Below are positions 17,901 to 25,912 of a stretch of 64,000 bases of DNA, in pieces (positions within the stretch are counted from its first letter, which is position 1; the number at the start of each line of letters is the position of its first letter). The notes below the pieces were generated by a model. The model was not told where the DNA came from. It saw only the letters and a program-made list of their open reading frames with translations, and searched no databases. A program made the position numbers and the translations under genes. Origin of the DNA: Spartobacteria bacterium (lineage in GTDB: Bacteria > Verrucomicrobiota > Verrucomicrobiia > Chthoniobacterales > UBA10450); assembly GCA_003134785.1 (NCBI GenBank), contig PLCN01000020.1, forward strand, positions 349,864 to 413,863, given 5' to 3'.

Positions 17901-18413
17901 CGCCGGCGTCTCAGGCGAAAGTTCGAACTTCGCGAGGATCGAATCCACCATGTTGTCCTTCCCTTGGAGGAGATAGGTCAGGAGGATCTTATATTGAATG
18001 AGCTGAGACGCTTCGCCTTGCAACTCCGCGGCATTCCCCTGGAGCAAACCTTCGAAGCGTTTCCGCGCTTCGGCCCAGTCTTTCTTCAAAAACGGAATCT
18101 CAGCCAGGTTGAAACGTGCGTTCCAGAATTTGGGATCAGTCGCGAGAGCTTTCTGAAGCGCGGCCTCGGCTTGATCGTACTCAGCCTGCCGCATCAAAAT
18201 GACGCCGCGCAGATTATGCGATTCGGCCAGATCGGGCTGGCGCGCATCGATCGCATCGAGCTCCTGCAACGCCTGCGGATAATTGTTAGCGTTGAATTCG
18301 CGGAAGGCCTTGTCGTACATCGACTCGAGCTCCGCTTTGGTGGGGGCGACATTTGTCGCCGCGAAAGAACTAAGAACCAGGACCGTGATCGTCGCGAATT
18401 TCCGAATATTCAT
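14937..18413 (-). CDS. Large TPR membrane protein with a C-terminal repeat domain
   Basis: From ATG 18413 the product has 1158 residues. The order is a signal peptide (MNIRKFATITVLVLSSFAATNV), then two homologous TPR blocks (about residues 25-250 and 275-470) that both contain FNLAxIPFxKKDxxxAxxRFExL. A Pro/Ser/Thr-rich spacer follows, then one transmembrane helix near 603-622 (LLVGLLLLAGIVILAWVVI), then a long Ala/Pro/Glu-rich stretch. From about residue 968 there are about 12 short repeats with the core F-x-I-A-x-[VL]-[QE]-L separated by TPSQQ-type turns. An upstream in-frame ATG at 18530 would add 39 basic residues and hide the signal peptide. The role is unknown; the layout suggests an envelope scaffold. 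Confidence 0.72.
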   Translation of the reverse strand: MNIRKFATITVLVLSSFAATNVAPTKAELESMYDKAFREFNANNYPQALQELDAIDARQPDLAESHNLRGVILMRQAEYDQAEAALQKALATDPKFWNARFNLAEIPFLKKDWAEARKRFEGLLQGNAAELQGEASQLIQYKILLTYLLQGKDNMVDSILAKFELSPETPAAYYSNAAISLQRKNDKESKDWLAKAEKSFSPALNKLFAESLYEVGWMQKPAGQNRVALELTTAADRQAKAKALATEKYDAAEQAFQQRDLTAARKLIEEADAANPGQAGTINLRGEILLAQKDFDGAENAFKQAIKLDPNFHEAQFNLAQIPFKKKDYSKARDRFEALFSATPAPGGDKNQVSQIIKFKVFLTLLLEGKDSRAQKMMEQFQFTGDTPALYYAQAAWEFKHNNAAKANDWIVSARKIYSPAMNLVFADSFYDLGWLQNLAAAPTTASTEVAKVEATPAIEPSPIPSTALALNKAPKQPNETAPQKPAPLSSPKVETPVVSNALPSETRAPLPREPEQSAQTQSSPPNVPATSVTQESSANVPTTSAAVAQQSPPTSPPNSAANQVVPAITGTTPATVLAPATVREWSEPTFGERMARLTNSNTLLVGLLLLAGIVILAWVVISEVRRRVSVSVYPSAAPAMGPRFDAVASAPRAEKTAEKIAAPSRIVGGPPQMSVQLRASEPSVRRAAVPFSKMNRPIAGAGTIAVENFVPRETAPTHAPEPFIAPAPVSKVAEFAKQLEVTPVIAPKTSTPAAAPEWEFAPVAKTESVPSFEEVAPAPQEEPVWAEAPVAFATPAAFIEPGIFEAPLTAEAVSEPVIAEAPAVFEAVSEPITTPSEIVEEPVVARAAQMAEPEIEPFAQVQPIPYQVPAFDSPMAEITKPEPESPARLPEGVVAGAAIAGVGALRQSVESPSFAPQVISTEPLAQQPTTPATMPQPIQPTPAPAIRTAPMTGAGPQPQPASGMQTAVQLTFSFEIASLQLTPSFKMGALQLKPTSKIVTMRLAPSQQPQPAMNLQVTFEIATVQLAGNSLGMIRLTPSQQQRPSVISSPAFNIAGLQLLSGAESGAVQLTPSQQGQASVHVTGRFQIATVEFSPSFEIASIVLNSTSKNVSVQLPGSGPSAVEGAPVFDIANVQLAGNGEIGMMQLTAQGAAPKPA

Positions 18414-18569
18414 GCCAGAACGCATACAAGCTTTACGAAATGTGGATGACAAGCCATTTCTGCCGTTTTCTCCGCGAAAACCCGATTTTTTTTCCTGTCG
18501 CCACAGTTTCGTGGGCGGTGTTGAGAGCAAGTCTCATTCTCATTCCGCTCCTCACCCCGAGGTCGCGCC

Positions 18570-19511
18570 TTACAACTTCGCCGCTGCATCGAGGGCAAGC
18601 GCCGCGCTGCCAATAATGCCGGCGTCATTTCCCAAGTCGGCCGGAACCACTTCAAGATGTTCGTGATAAACGGGCGCGGTCCGCTCGCGAATCGTGCGTT
18701 TGATCGGCTCGAACACCAACGGCCCGGCCTTCGCCACTCCTCCGCCGATGACGAACCGATCCGGATTGAGCAGCCACGCGATGTTGCTGAGCATGACGCC
18801 GATTTCGAATCCAATTTCCTCCCAAAGTTTGACCGCGATCCGATCGCCGTTCATCGCGGCTTTCTCGAGAGACAACGGCGTGATCTCATCCGTCGCGAGC
18901 GTGAGGTCAGCCGCTGCATACAGTTTCGTCGCGCGCTCGATGATCTCGCGATTGCCGACATACTTTTCCAGCGCGCCAAAATTCCCGTAATGACCCGGCA
19001 CCCCACGCGGCTCGAGAATCATCTGGCCGATCTCACCCGCGCCCAGCTGGCTGCCGCGAAATAATTTTCCGTCCAAAATCAAACCGCCACCGACGCCTGT
19101 TCCGAGAGTCAGGCAAACAACGTTCGCGCGGTCCCGGCCCGCGCCGAATTTCCATTCGGCGTAGGCCATCGCGTTCGCATCGTTTTCTATGATGGATGGC
19201 AATCCTGTTCTCTCGCGCAGCAACGCAGCCAGCGGCACATCAAGCCAGCCCGGCACGTTCGATAATTCGCGGACCCGGCCGTTCACTCCATCGATGAGAC
19301 CGGGGAGTCCCGCTCCGAGCGCGCGAATCTCCGGATGCTGTTCGCGCAAAACCGCAATATCTCGAAAGACTGCGGCAAGAAGACTGTCCGCGCTCTGATG
19401 TGTGCGAGTCGGAATCGGGTGTGCGCGCGCGATAATTTCTTTCCCGCGCACGACTCCGGGTTTCACGCTGGTGCCGCCGAAGTCGATCCCGATCGCGAGT
19501 CGCGTGCTCAT
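18570..19511 (-). CDS. ROK-family sugar kinase (glucokinase-like)
   Basis: The ASKHA fold is recognised by the N-terminal phosphate motif IGIDFGGTSVKPGVV, the substrate region with IIENDANAMAYAEWKFGAG, and LTLGTGVGGGLILDG. In typical ROK kinases a zinc-binding segment (GHMxx...GxCxCGxxGCLE) follows. Here it reads GEIGQMI...GVPGHYGNFGALE, so the His and all the cysteines are missing. The fold and the catalytic Asp region (ENDAN) remain, so sugar kinase activity is plausible without the structural zinc. It overlaps coaX by 4 bp (ATGA), so the two are translationally coupled. Confidence 0.85.
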   Translation of the reverse strand: MSTRLAIGIDFGGTSVKPGVVRGKEIIARAHPIPTRTHQSADSLLAAVFRDIAVLREQHPEIRALGAGLPGLIDGVNGRVRELSNVPGWLDVPLAALLRERTGLPSIIENDANAMAYAEWKFGAGRDRANVVCLTLGTGVGGGLILDGKLFRGSQLGAGEIGQMILEPRGVPGHYGNFGALEKYVGNREIIERATKLYAAADLTLATDEITPLSLEKAAMNGDRIAVKLWEEIGFEIGVMLSNIAWLLNPDRFVIGGGVAKAGPLVFEPIKRTIRERTAPVYHEHLEVVPADLGNDAGIIGSAALALDAAAKL

Positions 19512-20284
19512 GAACGCTCTGCCTTTTTGACGTTTCGATTCGCGATAATTCGCAAACCTTCCAGCGTCAGGTTGGGATGGACCGCTTCGATTTCCGGAAG
19601 TTTTCTCGCGATCAATTGCGCATACCCGCCCGTCGCCACCACTCTTGGTTTGCTTCGCGGAAAATTCTCAGCGCTGACGCGGAGGAGAATCTCACGCACC
19701 AGACCGCGATAACCAAAGATCGCTCCGGACATCATCGCTTCACGAGTCGTTTTGCCGATCGCGCGTTTCGGTTCACGCAGGTTCAGTTTCGGAAGTAATG
19801 CCGTTCGTTGATGTAAAAAATTTGTCATGGCTTCCAACCCGGGCGCGATGACGCCGCCAACGTAATCCCCCTTCGCGGACACGACATCGAAGGTCACTGC
19901 CGTTCCGAAATCAACCACGATTGCCGGATAGGTGTATAATTGCGCCACGGCCGCGGCGTTCGCCAACCGATCCGCGCCAATCGATCGCGGTGACGGATAA
20001 TCGACGCCAACACCGAGATCGAGCTTCGGGTTCAAGAAGAGCGTGCGCGACGAGCCAGCAGCCCTCGTCATCATCTTATTTTTTTGCGGCACAACTGAGG
20101 AGATGACAATTGTGCCGACGTTTCGGTTGCGCAAGATCCCGCGAATCGTCGCGGCGGTCAGCGCATCGGTCGGAAACCGCATTGGTTTCTCCAGTTTCCG
20201 CGTCGTGGCAAACGCGAGCTTCGTGTAGGAATTACTGATATCGACCAGGAGATAATCGGTCGTTCGTTTCGCAGCCGCGCGCAT
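19508..20284 (-). CDS. coaX: Type III pantothenate kinase (CoaX)
   Basis: CoaX phosphorylates pantothenate, the first step of CoA synthesis. It uses an ASKHA fold and requires a monovalent cation. Visible motifs are the N-terminal LLVDISNSYTKLAFA (equivalent to DxGNTxxKxA), the GADRLANAAAVAQLY helix, VVDFGTAVTFDVV with the catalytic region, and GGVIAPGLEAM. I start at ATG 20284 (258 aa, the usual length). A longer frame from 20359 adds 25 residues that do not belong to the fold. With coaC and coaB at 53.8-55.0 kb, the window holds most of the CoA pathway, in two places. Confidence 0.92.
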   Translation of the reverse strand: MRAAAKRTTDYLLVDISNSYTKLAFATTRKLEKPMRFPTDALTAATIRGILRNRNVGTIVISSVVPQKNKMMTRAAGSSRTLFLNPKLDLGVGVDYPSPRSIGADRLANAAAVAQLYTYPAIVVDFGTAVTFDVVSAKGDYVGGVIAPGLEAMTNFLHQRTALLPKLNLREPKRAIGKTTREAMMSGAIFGYRGLVREILLRVSAENFPRSKPRVVATGGYAQLIARKLPEIEAVHPNLTLEGLRIIANRNVKKAERS

Positions 20285-20375
20285 TCGTGAAACGCAATTC
20301 ACGCTGGAACGCTCGGCCCCGTCAAGTCCGCGCGGCGAGCTTGCGAGCCTGAGACGCAACGCTTAGCCTCGGCCC

Positions 20376-21362
20376 GTGAGAAAACTGGTTCATCGCCCGC
20401 GCCGGCTCCGCCGCAGTGCGGGGCTGCGAAACCTCGTTCGCGAGACGAAACTCACGACGCACGATTTCGTTCTGCCACTGTTCGTCAGCAAAAAGGTGAA
20501 GACGCGGCAACCGATCGCGAGCATGCCCGGCGTTTTCCAGTTCGCTCTTGCTGATCTGGCCGACGAAGCTCACCGCGCCTACGACCTCGGGCTGCAGGCT
20601 GTCCTGCTCTTTGGCATTCCGGAACAAAAAGACGAGCAGGCCACGTCTGCCTACGCGGAGAATGGCATCGTGCAGCAGGCGGTGCAGACGATCAAAGCTC
20701 GTTGTCCCGAGCTGGTCGTGATCACGGATGTTTGTCTGTGCGAATACATGAGCCATGGCCATTGCGGCGTTACGCGCGGGGACGGCGAGCACTTTCATGT
20801 TCTGAATGACGAGTCGGTCGAGCTGCTGGCGAAGACTGCGCTTTCGCATGCCGCGGCCGGCGCGGATCTGGTCGCCCCGAGCGACATGATGGACGGACGC
20901 ATCGGCGCGATCCGCGAGATACTCGACGCAAACGGTTTCGAGGAAACCGGCATCATGAGTTATGCGGCCAAGTTCGCCTCTGCTTTTTACGGACCATTCC
21001 GAGACGCGGCGGAAAGTCCGCCGCAATTCGGCGACCGGCGCTCGTACCAAATGGACAGCGCGAACGCGCAAGAAGCGTTGCGCGAAGTCGCGCTCGATAT
21101 CGAAGAGGGCGCGGACATCGTGCTGGTGAAACCGGCGTTGCCCTATCTCGATATTCTCTGGCGAGTGCACGAGCGTTTCGGCAAACCGACGGCTGTCTAT
21201 CACGTGAGTGGCGAGTTCGCGATGGTGAAGGCCGGCGCCGAAAAAGGCTGTTTCGATGAACGCGCTGCTGTGCTCGAAATCATGACGTCGCTGAAACGCG
21301 CGGGCGCCGACTTGATCATTACCTATTGGGCGAAGGAGCTCGCCGAATGGACGCACCAATAG
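20376..21362 (+). CDS. hemB: Delta-aminolevulinic acid dehydratase (porphobilinogen synthase)
   Basis: HemB condenses two 5-aminolevulinate molecules to porphobilinogen in tetrapyrrole synthesis. The zinc-binding cysteines are in DVCLCEYMSHGHCG. The two active-site lysines are in SYAAKFASAFYGPFRD and DIVLVKPALPYLD. The length of 328 is standard. Translation apparently begins at GTG 20376, since no ATG precedes the conserved RPRRLRRSAGLRNLVRE segment. It is divergent from coaX and overlaps the next gene. Together with hemQ at 59 kb it indicates haem synthesis, probably by the coproporphyrin-dependent route. Confidence 0.94.
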   Translation: MRKLVHRPRRLRRSAGLRNLVRETKLTTHDFVLPLFVSKKVKTRQPIASMPGVFQFALADLADEAHRAYDLGLQAVLLFGIPEQKDEQATSAYAENGIVQQAVQTIKARCPELVVITDVCLCEYMSHGHCGVTRGDGEHFHVLNDESVELLAKTALSHAAAGADLVAPSDMMDGRIGAIREILDANGFEETGIMSYAAKFASAFYGPFRDAAESPPQFGDRRSYQMDSANAQEALREVALDIEEGADIVLVKPALPYLDILWRVHERFGKPTAVYHVSGEFAMVKAGAEKGCFDERAAVLEIMTSLKRAGADLIITYWAKELAEWTHQ

Positions 21363-22072
21363 CTGTTCGTCGCGGCGAAACGGACACGCATGTCCGGCTC
21401 AAACGCCTCGCTCTTCTCTGGGCCCAGGCGAATGGCTACTCCGCCTGCGCGGCGGAAGTGAGCCTCCCGCAATGCAGATATCGCGCCGATGTGGCGGCGT
21501 ATCGGCCGCAGCCTAAACAAGCAGGCGTGACCGCAATTTTCGAATGCAAACAAGCGCTGCCCGATTTGCGTCGCGACAATTGTTGCGGTGCGGCCACGTT
21601 CGAACGGCTTCGCTCGGTCAGTCGGCGTCGCGAGATTCTCGAGAAACATCTCCGAGTTCATTACCCTACCCTGCGCGCGGGTGATTCGCTCTTTCCTGAA
21701 TATGATTCGGACGATTTCTCGGCGATCGGACATCACGGTTACGCTCGCGTTCTCCGGGAATTCTCGGCTTTGCAAACCCGGCTGAACGGCGGAAGAAAGT
21801 TCGAATGTCTGGTGCGTTACGCTTGCGCGAACCTGTTTTTTCTAGTCGTGCCTAACGACTTGTTTCGCGAGGAAGAATTGCCGCTCGGCTGGGGGGCGCT
21901 CGTGGAAACAAATGGTTCTCTCGACCTGGTTCGGAAGCCGATCTGGCATGATAACGGCGCTGAAAACCGCCTCCGATTTCTCCAGCGGATCGCGATCGCC
22001 GGGACGCGGCAGTTCAACCGCGCCCTGGGTGTCACGCGCGAAGAAATTGTCGCCGCAGCCCGATCAGTTTGA
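21347..22072 (+). CDS. Hypothetical protein with a PD-(D/E)XK nuclease-like core
   Basis: From ATG 21347 the product has 241 residues; an alternative ATG at 21326 lies further inside hemB. The segment RYRADVAAYRP...GVTAIFECKQALPDLRRD has the spacing of Asp then E-x-K that marks the PD-(D/E)XK endonuclease fold. A preceding helix, HVRLKRLALLWAQANGY, resembles the first helix of MmcB-like and VRR-type domains. The C-terminal half contains LVRYACANLFFLVVPNDL, a plausible core strand. It overlaps hemB at its start and gpmI (opposite strand) by 9 bp at its end. The nuclease assignment is by motif only. DNA repair or uptake processing is possible. Confidence 0.6.
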   Translation: MDAPIAVRRGETDTHVRLKRLALLWAQANGYSACAAEVSLPQCRYRADVAAYRPQPKQAGVTAIFECKQALPDLRRDNCCGAATFERLRSVSRRREILEKHLRVHYPTLRAGDSLFPEYDSDDFSAIGHHGYARVLREFSALQTRLNGGRKFECLVRYACANLFFLVVPNDLFREEELPLGWGALVETNGSLDLVRKPIWHDNGAENRLRFLQRIAIAGTRQFNRALGVTREEIVAAARSV

Positions 22073-23614
22073 ATCGTGCTTCCCGATCGGGACTAGCAAG
22101 TTTCGACCTGTCATTTCCTTCGGTTGAGGAAGCTCGAGCAGGAAAAGGAGCGTCGGCGCCACGTCCGCGAGGATCCCGTCTTCGACGCTAAACCGCCCGG
22201 CGTTTTCCGCGACATAAATGAAGTGAACCAGATTCGTGGTGTGGGCGGTATTCGGTGAACCATCGGGATTTCGCATTTGCTCACAATTGCCGTGATCGGC
22301 GGTGATCAGGCAAGCGCCGCCGTGCGCAAGCACTTCAGGGACGATTCGCGCGACGCATTCATCGATCGTTTCCACCGCCTTGATCCCGGCGGTGACAACA
22401 CCGGTGTGGCCGACCATGTCCGGATTCGCGAAGTTCAGAATGATCAGATCGTATATTCCGATTCGCGAGACGACTTCATCCGTGACTTCCCGCGCGCTCA
22501 TTTCCGGCTGGAGATCGTAGGTGGCGACTTTCGGCGACGGCACAATCTTGCGCTCCTCGCCCGCAAAAGCGTGTTCGATTCCTCCGTTAAAAAAATAAGT
22601 CACGTGTGGATACTTTTCCGTCTCGGCGATTCGCAATTGGGTCTTACCCGCTCCGCTTACGACCTCGGCCAGGATTTGCTTCAACTCTTCCGGCGCGAAA
22701 AGGAATGGAGCCGAATATGTCGCATCGTATTGCGTGAGCGTGACGTAGTTGATCTGCGGCCAGGCTTCGCGATCGAAGCCGTCGAAATCCTTGAGCAGGA
22801 AAGCTCGCGAAAGTTGCCGCGCCCGGTCAGCGCGGAAGTTGAAAAAGAAAACGGTGTCGCCATCTCGAATCCGTTGCTCGTCAGCGTACGAGAAAATTAG
22901 CGGCGGCATGAATTCATCGGTAACGCCGCTTTCGTACTGAGCGCGCACCGCTGCCGCCGGAGACGTTTTGCATTTTTCTCCGCGGCCGAACACGATCGCG
23001 TCCCAGGCTTTTTTTGTGCGGTCCCAACGACGATCGCGATCCATCGCAAAATAACGGCCGACGACAGTCGCGATCTGCGCGCCGCTTTTTGCCAAGCCGG
23101 CGGAACACGCGTCGAGAAAACCCGCGCCACCGGTCGGAGATGTATCCCGTCCATCCGTGAACGCGTGCACGAGAATGTCAGTCACACCGGCATCTCGCGC
23201 TTGCTGCGCCAGGGCAATGAGATGCTGATAATGACTGTGCACGCCGCCGTCGGAAACCAATCCGAGAAAGTGGAGCCGATGGCCGCGTGCGCGCACAAAG
23301 GTTTCCAAGGCGATCGGATTTCGGGCGAGTTCTCCTTCGGCGATTGCCTTGTTGATTCTAGTGAGATCCTGATAAACGATCCGGCCCGCGCCGAGATTGA
23401 GATGGCCTACTTCTGAGTTTCCCATTTGCCCTTCGGGCAATCCAACATCGAGACCGCTCGCGCTCAACTTGCCGCCCGGATATTCCCGATAAAGCCAGTC
23501 GTGGAAAGGCGTGCGCGCCAGCAAAGTCGCGTCGCCGTTTTCTTCGCGCTTTTCCTTGCCGCCAGGGTTGATGCCCCAGCCATCGCGAATGATGAGCACA
23601 ATCGGTTTCGCCAC
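22064..23614 (-). CDS. gpmI: 2,3-bisphosphoglycerate-independent phosphoglycerate mutase
   Basis: GpmI interconverts 3- and 2-phosphoglycerate in glycolysis and gluconeogenesis using two metal ions. The N-terminal metal motif is VLIIRDGWGINP. The phosphoserine nucleophile is Ser67 in GQMGNSEVGHLNLGAGRIVYQD. Downstream are HAFTDGRDTSPTGG, NFRADRARQLSRAF, FANPDMVGHTGV and CLITADHGNCEQM, which carry the metal ligands. The length of 516 is typical. It is divergent, across 85 bp, from a gene that belongs to the same alkaline phosphatase superfamily but has lost its active site. Confidence 0.95.
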   Translation of the reverse strand: MAKPIVLIIRDGWGINPGGKEKREENGDATLLARTPFHDWLYREYPGGKLSASGLDVGLPEGQMGNSEVGHLNLGAGRIVYQDLTRINKAIAEGELARNPIALETFVRARGHRLHFLGLVSDGGVHSHYQHLIALAQQARDAGVTDILVHAFTDGRDTSPTGGAGFLDACSAGLAKSGAQIATVVGRYFAMDRDRRWDRTKKAWDAIVFGRGEKCKTSPAAAVRAQYESGVTDEFMPPLIFSYADEQRIRDGDTVFFFNFRADRARQLSRAFLLKDFDGFDREAWPQINYVTLTQYDATYSAPFLFAPEELKQILAEVVSGAGKTQLRIAETEKYPHVTYFFNGGIEHAFAGEERKIVPSPKVATYDLQPEMSAREVTDEVVSRIGIYDLIILNFANPDMVGHTGVVTAGIKAVETIDECVARIVPEVLAHGGACLITADHGNCEQMRNPDGSPNTAHTTNLVHFIYVAENAGRFSVEDGILADVAPTLLFLLELPQPKEMTGRNLLVPIGKHDSN

Positions 23615-23699
23615 GGTGGCGCAGTTTGCCGACGATCACGTGGGGGCACAAGCGGTTCTTTCGTTGACAAGGCGAGGCACGCGCTCCTACATCGCCTTC

Positions 23700-24971
23700 A
23701 TGAAATGGCGCAACCAGTTGCTCGCGCTTTTCTGCCTCATCGCATTTGCCGTAGGCGGCGTCTTCTATTTCCAGCACTGGGTCGTCCAGAAACCGTTCGG
23801 AATTATTCTTTTTATCGGGGAAGGCCTGACGCCCGGGCGTTTGGCCTCAACCCGCACCTACGCCGCGGGCGCGGATACTGAACTCGCGCTTGATTCCATG
23901 CCCTATCTTGCCCTGCTTCGGAACTACTCGAATGATTTCGCAGCGCCGGACCAAGCCGCAGCCGCGACCGCTCTCGCGACGGGAGTAAAAGTAAACAATC
24001 GATTAGTCGGTTGCGACTCGGAAGGAAAGGCCCTCACCAATCTCATCGAGCTCGCGCGGCGGACGGGACGTGCCACCGGCCTGGTCACAAACGCGAACCT
24101 GACTGATCCGACGGCGGCGGCTTTCTCCGCGCACACTGTCGATCAAAACGACAAGCTAACCATTGCGCGTCAGATCGCCGAAAGTTTGAGAGTCGATCTG
24201 GTGCTGGGCGGAGGCGCGGCTGATTTTTTACCGGAGTCGAAAGGCGGACATCGCAAGGACGATCGCGATCTGCTTTTGGAAATGCGCCGGAACGGTTGTG
24301 ATCTCGTTCGATCCAAGGCGGAACTCGAGGCGATACCCGGGTGGCGCCGGCCGAAACTTTTCGGCGCGTTCAGCCAGGCCGAACTGGCCTATGCAGATCA
24401 AATCGAGGCGCGCGGCGAACAGCCGACTCTTTCAGACATGGTCCGGCGCGCGATTGAACTCCTTCAATTCAATCGGACCGGATATTTTCTCGTTGTGGAC
24501 GCCGGGTTGATGCGGAAGGCGGCGGAGAAAAACAATGGCGAGCACACCCTCGCTGAGACCCTGGAATTGGATAGAGCCCTCGCTCTCGCGCGACGATATG
24601 CGGGCGGAAAATCCGCCGTCTTTGTCTGCGGCGATGTCGGAATTGGTGGATTGAACTTGAACGGATATCCGTTTCGAAAAGATCGCGGAATCGCGGTGCT
24701 CGGCCTGAACTCCGCCGGGGATCCATGGTTCTCCTGGGCGACGGGACCGAATGGCGGAAAATATTATGGAGCTGCCAAGCTGGCGGCCTCACAGGAACCG
24801 CCGGCTCCTTCGCCGTCGGAACAACCGCAGGAACCAGGCGCTTTTTACGCGCCGACGGCGCTAAATACAGTGGATGACGTCGTCGTTATCGGAACTGGTC
24901 CGGGCGCTGACGCATTGCACGGCTCTATGGATAGCACCGCGCTCTTTCAGATAATCCGCGATAATTTTTGA
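23700..24971 (+). CDS. Alkaline-phosphatase-family pseudoenzyme, membrane-anchored
   Basis: From ATG 23700 the product has 423 residues, with a hydrophobic N-terminal anchor or signal (about residues 6-24). The fold is clearly alkaline phosphatase: FIGEGLTPGRLAS, DQAAAATALATGVK, GLVTNANLTDPTAAAFSAH and GPGADALHGSMDST all align with the family. However, key residues are changed. The nucleophile Ser is Gln85 and the first metal Asp is Glu41. The usual D-W-A-x-H is RKAAE (residues 272-276), and the usual Asp-His pair is Asp312-Val313. The Mg site D136/T138 survives. Phosphatase activity is therefore unlikely, and a binding or scaffold role in the periplasm is inferred. Confidence 0.72.
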   Translation: MKWRNQLLALFCLIAFAVGGVFYFQHWVVQKPFGIILFIGEGLTPGRLASTRTYAAGADTELALDSMPYLALLRNYSNDFAAPDQAAAATALATGVKVNNRLVGCDSEGKALTNLIELARRTGRATGLVTNANLTDPTAAAFSAHTVDQNDKLTIARQIAESLRVDLVLGGGAADFLPESKGGHRKDDRDLLLEMRRNGCDLVRSKAELEAIPGWRRPKLFGAFSQAELAYADQIEARGEQPTLSDMVRRAIELLQFNRTGYFLVVDAGLMRKAAEKNNGEHTLAETLELDRALALARRYAGGKSAVFVCGDVGIGGLNLNGYPFRKDRGIAVLGLNSAGDPWFSWATGPNGGKYYGAAKLAASQEPPAPSPSEQPQEPGAFYAPTALNTVDDVVVIGTGPGADALHGSMDSTALFQIIRDNF

Positions 24972-24999
24972 GCCCCCCCCGTGGCCGACGCGGAAACAA

Positions 25000-25037
25000 A
25001 AAGCCCGCCGATCGGTTTGCGCCGATGAGCGGGCTTT
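25000..25037 (-). terminator. Rho-independent terminator for the minus-strand secreted protein gene
   Basis: A 9-bp outer stem (AAAGCCCGC/GCGGGCTTT) plus an inner ATCGG/CCGAT stem lies between convergent genes. On the minus strand it is followed by TTTTTGTTT. It may also serve the plus-strand gene. Confidence 0.75.
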
Positions 25038-25054
25038 CGGAAAGGAGCGATCGG

Positions 25055-25912
25055 TTAGGGACTGGCCGGAACCAGCTGAGGAATAAACGTGAACGGAGGC
25101 GGATCGGGAAGCGTCGGCGGAGGGCCTTCAGCAGGAGGCGCGGGTGGACCTTCCGAAGGGATATCTTTGTTGTCAGCCATATCCTTGGAATCAGCTACGT
25201 CCTTCGAATCGGAAACAAGCTTGCGCTCCGAAGTGGTGCTGGAGAAGTTCCCGCTCGAAGCGATCAGGTTTCTCTGGTCGGGACCCGAAGCTGTCAGTTC
25301 AGCAACGGTAAACGGACTGTCAGAATGCGATGCTGGAATCCAGCGCATCATCACATAACGGCCAGTTGCCGCTGGAAAATCGATCGCAGCGCGACCCCGA
25401 GTGCCGTCATCGATCGTTGACCCCACAGGCTTCAAACTCGCAAACGCATTGCTGTCGAGCTTGAGGATATCCGGGGAATTGTCGCGATCGGTGCCCGGTA
25501 AAGATTTCATGACATAGAAATCAATGCTGCCCGGACGTGCGGAATAAATCGCAGAGAGATGCCGGACCGTGCAAACTTTTCCCAGATCAATTACCGCCGT
25601 CGGCGAGCTATCGTCCGCAGCGAAACCAAAGGAGGTCGCGGTTTGATCGTCGATCATGCTGTTCGCCAGTTTTAGATCGTTGCCGGAGCTCACGTAAAGT
25701 GCGCGCGCCTTATTTTTCAGACTGTAATTGATCAGGGCGAAGGTTGCCTGAGGCCCGAGGCGGGATTGCTTGAGATTGGCGGCTGCTTTTTCAACCGTCA
25801 CCTCCGGCACCTTTTGCAAGGTCACGTCGGATGCGAACGCACTGGAGGCGGCGCACAGAAGGATGCAAGCGGAACCGTAAACTTTGCTGAGCGAAGAAGT
25901 AAATGTTCTCAT
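25055..25912 (-). CDS. Secreted protein with a discoidin-like (galactose-binding) domain, unknown role
   Basis: From ATG 25912 the product has 285 residues and starts with a signal peptide ending near ASSAFA (residue 27). An in-frame ATG 9 bp upstream is also possible. Residues about 60-200 look like a jelly-roll carbohydrate-binding domain: MIDDQTATSFGFAADDSSPTAVIDLGKVCTVRHLSAIY has the D-x-x-x-T-x-W/F...AVIDLG pattern of F5/8-type domains, and a strand RYVMMRWIPAS closes it. A charged repeat follows (SDSKDVADSKDMADNKDI). The C-terminal 30 residues are Pro-rich. It stands alone with its own promoter and terminator. Surface attachment or glycan binding is an inference. Confidence 0.65.
   Translation of the reverse strand: MRTFTSSLSKVYGSACILLCAASSAFASDVTLQKVPEVTVEKAAANLKQSRLGPQATFALINYSLKNKARALYVSSGNDLKLANSMIDDQTATSFGFAADDSSPTAVIDLGKVCTVRHLSAIYSARPGSIDFYVMKSLPGTDRDNSPDILKLDSNAFASLKPVGSTIDDGTRGRAAIDFPAATGRYVMMRWIPASHSDSPFTVAELTASGPDQRNLIASSGNFSSTTSERKLVSDSKDVADSKDMADNKDIPSEGPPAPPAEGPPPTLPDPPPFTFIPQLVPASP

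Noticed and set aside
20322-21359. A 345-codon minus-strand open frame opposite hemB
   Set aside because: The frame mirrors hemB, has Arg/His-rich composition and no domain; hemB carries every expected motif.
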